From Cyanobium sp. CZS48M (lineage in GTDB: Bacteria; Cyanobacteriota; Cyanobacteriia; PCC-6307; Cyanobiaceae): 64,000 nucleotides of DNA. The notes under the pieces were generated by a model. The model was not told the DNA's origin, made no database searches, and was given only the letters and a program-made list of their open reading frames with translations. The stretch is taken from assembly GCA_030373145.1 (NCBI GenBank), contig JAUCZK010000003.1, forward strand, positions 1-64,000, written 5' to 3'. A program made the translations under genes and the position numbers. Within the stretch, counting starts at the first letter, position 1. Every line of letters begins with the position of its first letter. Positions 63,168 through 64,000 of the stretch are shown here, piece after piece.

Positions 63168-63629
63168 ATGGCTTACTGGTTGATGAAAAGTGAGCCGGAT
63201 GTGTTTGGCATCAGCCATCTCGAGCGCGACGGCAGCACCCTTTGGGATGGCATCCGCAATTACCAGGCGCGCAATTTCATGCGCAGCATGACGGTCGGCG
63301 ATCAGGCCTTTTTCTACCACTCCAACACCAAGCCCCCGGGCATCATCGGCCTGATGGAGGTGATCGAAACGGGGCTGATCGATCCCAGCCAGTTCGATCC
63401 GGCCTCGAACTACTTCGATGCGGCCTCCAGCCGCGAAGCCCCCCGCTGGGACTGCGTGCGCCTCGCCCACCGGCGCACCTATCCCCAGCTGCTCAGCCTG
63501 GAGGCGTTGCGCAGCACCTTTGATGAGCAGGAGCTGCCGGTGGTGCGCCGGGGCAATCGCCTCTCGATCCTGCCGGTGCCCGAGGCCACGGCCCTGCGGC
63601 TGCTGGAACTGCTGGATCCCGGCCGATGA
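63168..63629 (+). CDS. EVE domain protein
   Basis: 153 residues, a single EVE (PUA-like) domain: YWLMKSEPDVFGISHLERDG, WDGIRNYQARNFMRSMTVGDQAFFYHSNTKPPGIIGLMEV. EVE domains bind modified bases in nucleic acids; standalone forms are common in bacteria and plants. The TGA overlaps the next ATG by 3 nt. Confidence 0.92.
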   Translation: MAYWLMKSEPDVFGISHLERDGSTLWDGIRNYQARNFMRSMTVGDQAFFYHSNTKPPGIIGLMEVIETGLIDPSQFDPASNYFDAASSREAPRWDCVRLAHRRTYPQLLSLEALRSTFDEQELPVVRRGNRLSILPVPEATALRLLELLDPGR

Positions 63630-64000
63630 GCCCTGAGCCCCGAGGACCCGGGGCCCGGCTGGCGGATGGAGCCCGCGAGGCCATGGCCGCGATCCAGGCC
63701 ATGCGGGGCTGGTTGAGGCAGGGACGCAGGGCTTACGGGCAAGCCCCCTGGCTGTTCAGTGGCTTCACGCTGATGGGCGGCAGCGCCCAACTGCTGGGCC
63801 AGTCGTTGCAGAACTGGGCCAGTGATGCCCTGGCGGTGGGGGAGGAACCCGTGGCGGTCTCGATGACCCTGATGCTGGCCGGGTTGCTGCTGAGCGTGGG
63901 AAGCCTTCTCTGGCTGAATGTGGGGCTGCTGCGGGGGGCCTGGATTGCCCTGGGCGGGCGACCGCCCCGGCTGGCCGAACTGGTGCGCTGGCAGACCGCC
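63626..64000 (+). CDS. Membrane protein, cut by the right window edge
   Basis: An open frame from the ATG at 63626 (ATGA overlap with the EVE gene) through the last base, 125 codons so far. The N-terminal 40 residues are soluble; hydrophobic segments follow (WLFSGFTLMGGSAQLLG, VSMTLMLAGLLLSVGSLLWLNVGLL). The coupling and codon use support a real gene. The family is not recognised and the C-terminus is unseen. Confidence 0.7.
   Translation, partial: MSPEPRGPGARLADGAREAMAAIQAMRGWLRQGRRAYGQAPWLFSGFTLMGGSAQLLGQSLQNWASDALAVGEEPVAVSMTLMLAGLLLSVGSLLWLNVGLLRGAWIALGGRPPRLAELVRWQTA

Noticed and set aside
63168-63629. EVE domain gene as part of a modified-base restriction system
   Set aside because: No nuclease, methylase or helicase is adjacent; standalone EVE proteins are common core genes.

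Overview
The window is a chromosomal segment of a GC-rich unicellular picocyanobacterium of the Synechococcus/Cyanobium type. The evidence is photosystem II cytochrome c-550 (psbV), plant-type ferredoxin, a high-light-inducible protein, NblS, cyAbrB, the PSII S4-domain protein, PAP/fibrillin, DUF1825 and YlqD proteins, and a complete kaiA-kaiB-kaiC clock locus between nblS and rplU-rpmA. A complete kaiA argues against Prochlorococcus.

Positions 1-4200 form a degraded accessory island of visibly lower GC. It holds the 5' end of a group II intron (1-53), a frameshifted ISAs1-type transposase, a lone diadenylate-cyclase-like (DisA_N/DAC) protein, and an IS5-type transposase remnant whose centre is replaced by an intron of about 690 nt without a reverse transcriptase but with a recognisable domain V. 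Everything after this is dense core genome with short or overlapping gene junctions.

4.3-13.3 kb: exported alpha-amylase, SDR oxidoreductase, J-domain protein, small conserved proteins, a 48-residue Hli, a short SepF-like protein coupled to a PAP/fibrillin gene, glycine-rich Rbp with terminator, cyAbrB, Lnt, a phasin-like protein and a membrane-tethered FKBP. 13.5-19.9 kb: Fe-SOD, then a leftward series lipB, acyl-activating enzyme, ylqD, pdhC (E2), queA. 20-24.8 kb: rightward hpf, deoC, recO, MFS transporter, GT4 glycosyltransferase. 24.8-29.3 kb: leftward acyltransferase, exported Mn-type SOD, pyrF/tyrS, DUF1825. 29.4-32.6 kb: rightward HhH protein, GIY-YIG protein, pepA, small membrane protein.

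32.6-41.2 kb is a leftward outer-envelope series: secreted helical protein, purC, bamA, lpxC, fabZ, lpxA, lpxB, msrA, with many 1-8 nt overlaps. purD and nblS run rightward and meet kaiC tail to tail; kaiA-kaiB-kaiC diverges from rplU-rpmA. 48.5-55.7 kb holds a methyltransferase, a broken queuosine-precursor transporter, truB, yebC, a nagB-like gene, a SpoIID-domain protein, rnz and psbV. 55.8-64 kb holds a Cys-rich small ORF, petF, prmA, serA, a membrane protein, the PSII S4 protein, tRNA-Val(GAC), murD, a membrane protein, an EVE-domain protein and a membrane protein cut by the window end.

The best candidate for something undescribed is the solitary DAC-like protein in the mobile island. 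Other points worth checking are the CTG-only start of queA, the internally deleted queuosine-precursor transporter, the structured sodB leader, and the petF terminator lying over the start of a Cys-rich ORF. I found no CRISPR array, toxin-antitoxin pair, integrase or intact defence operon.
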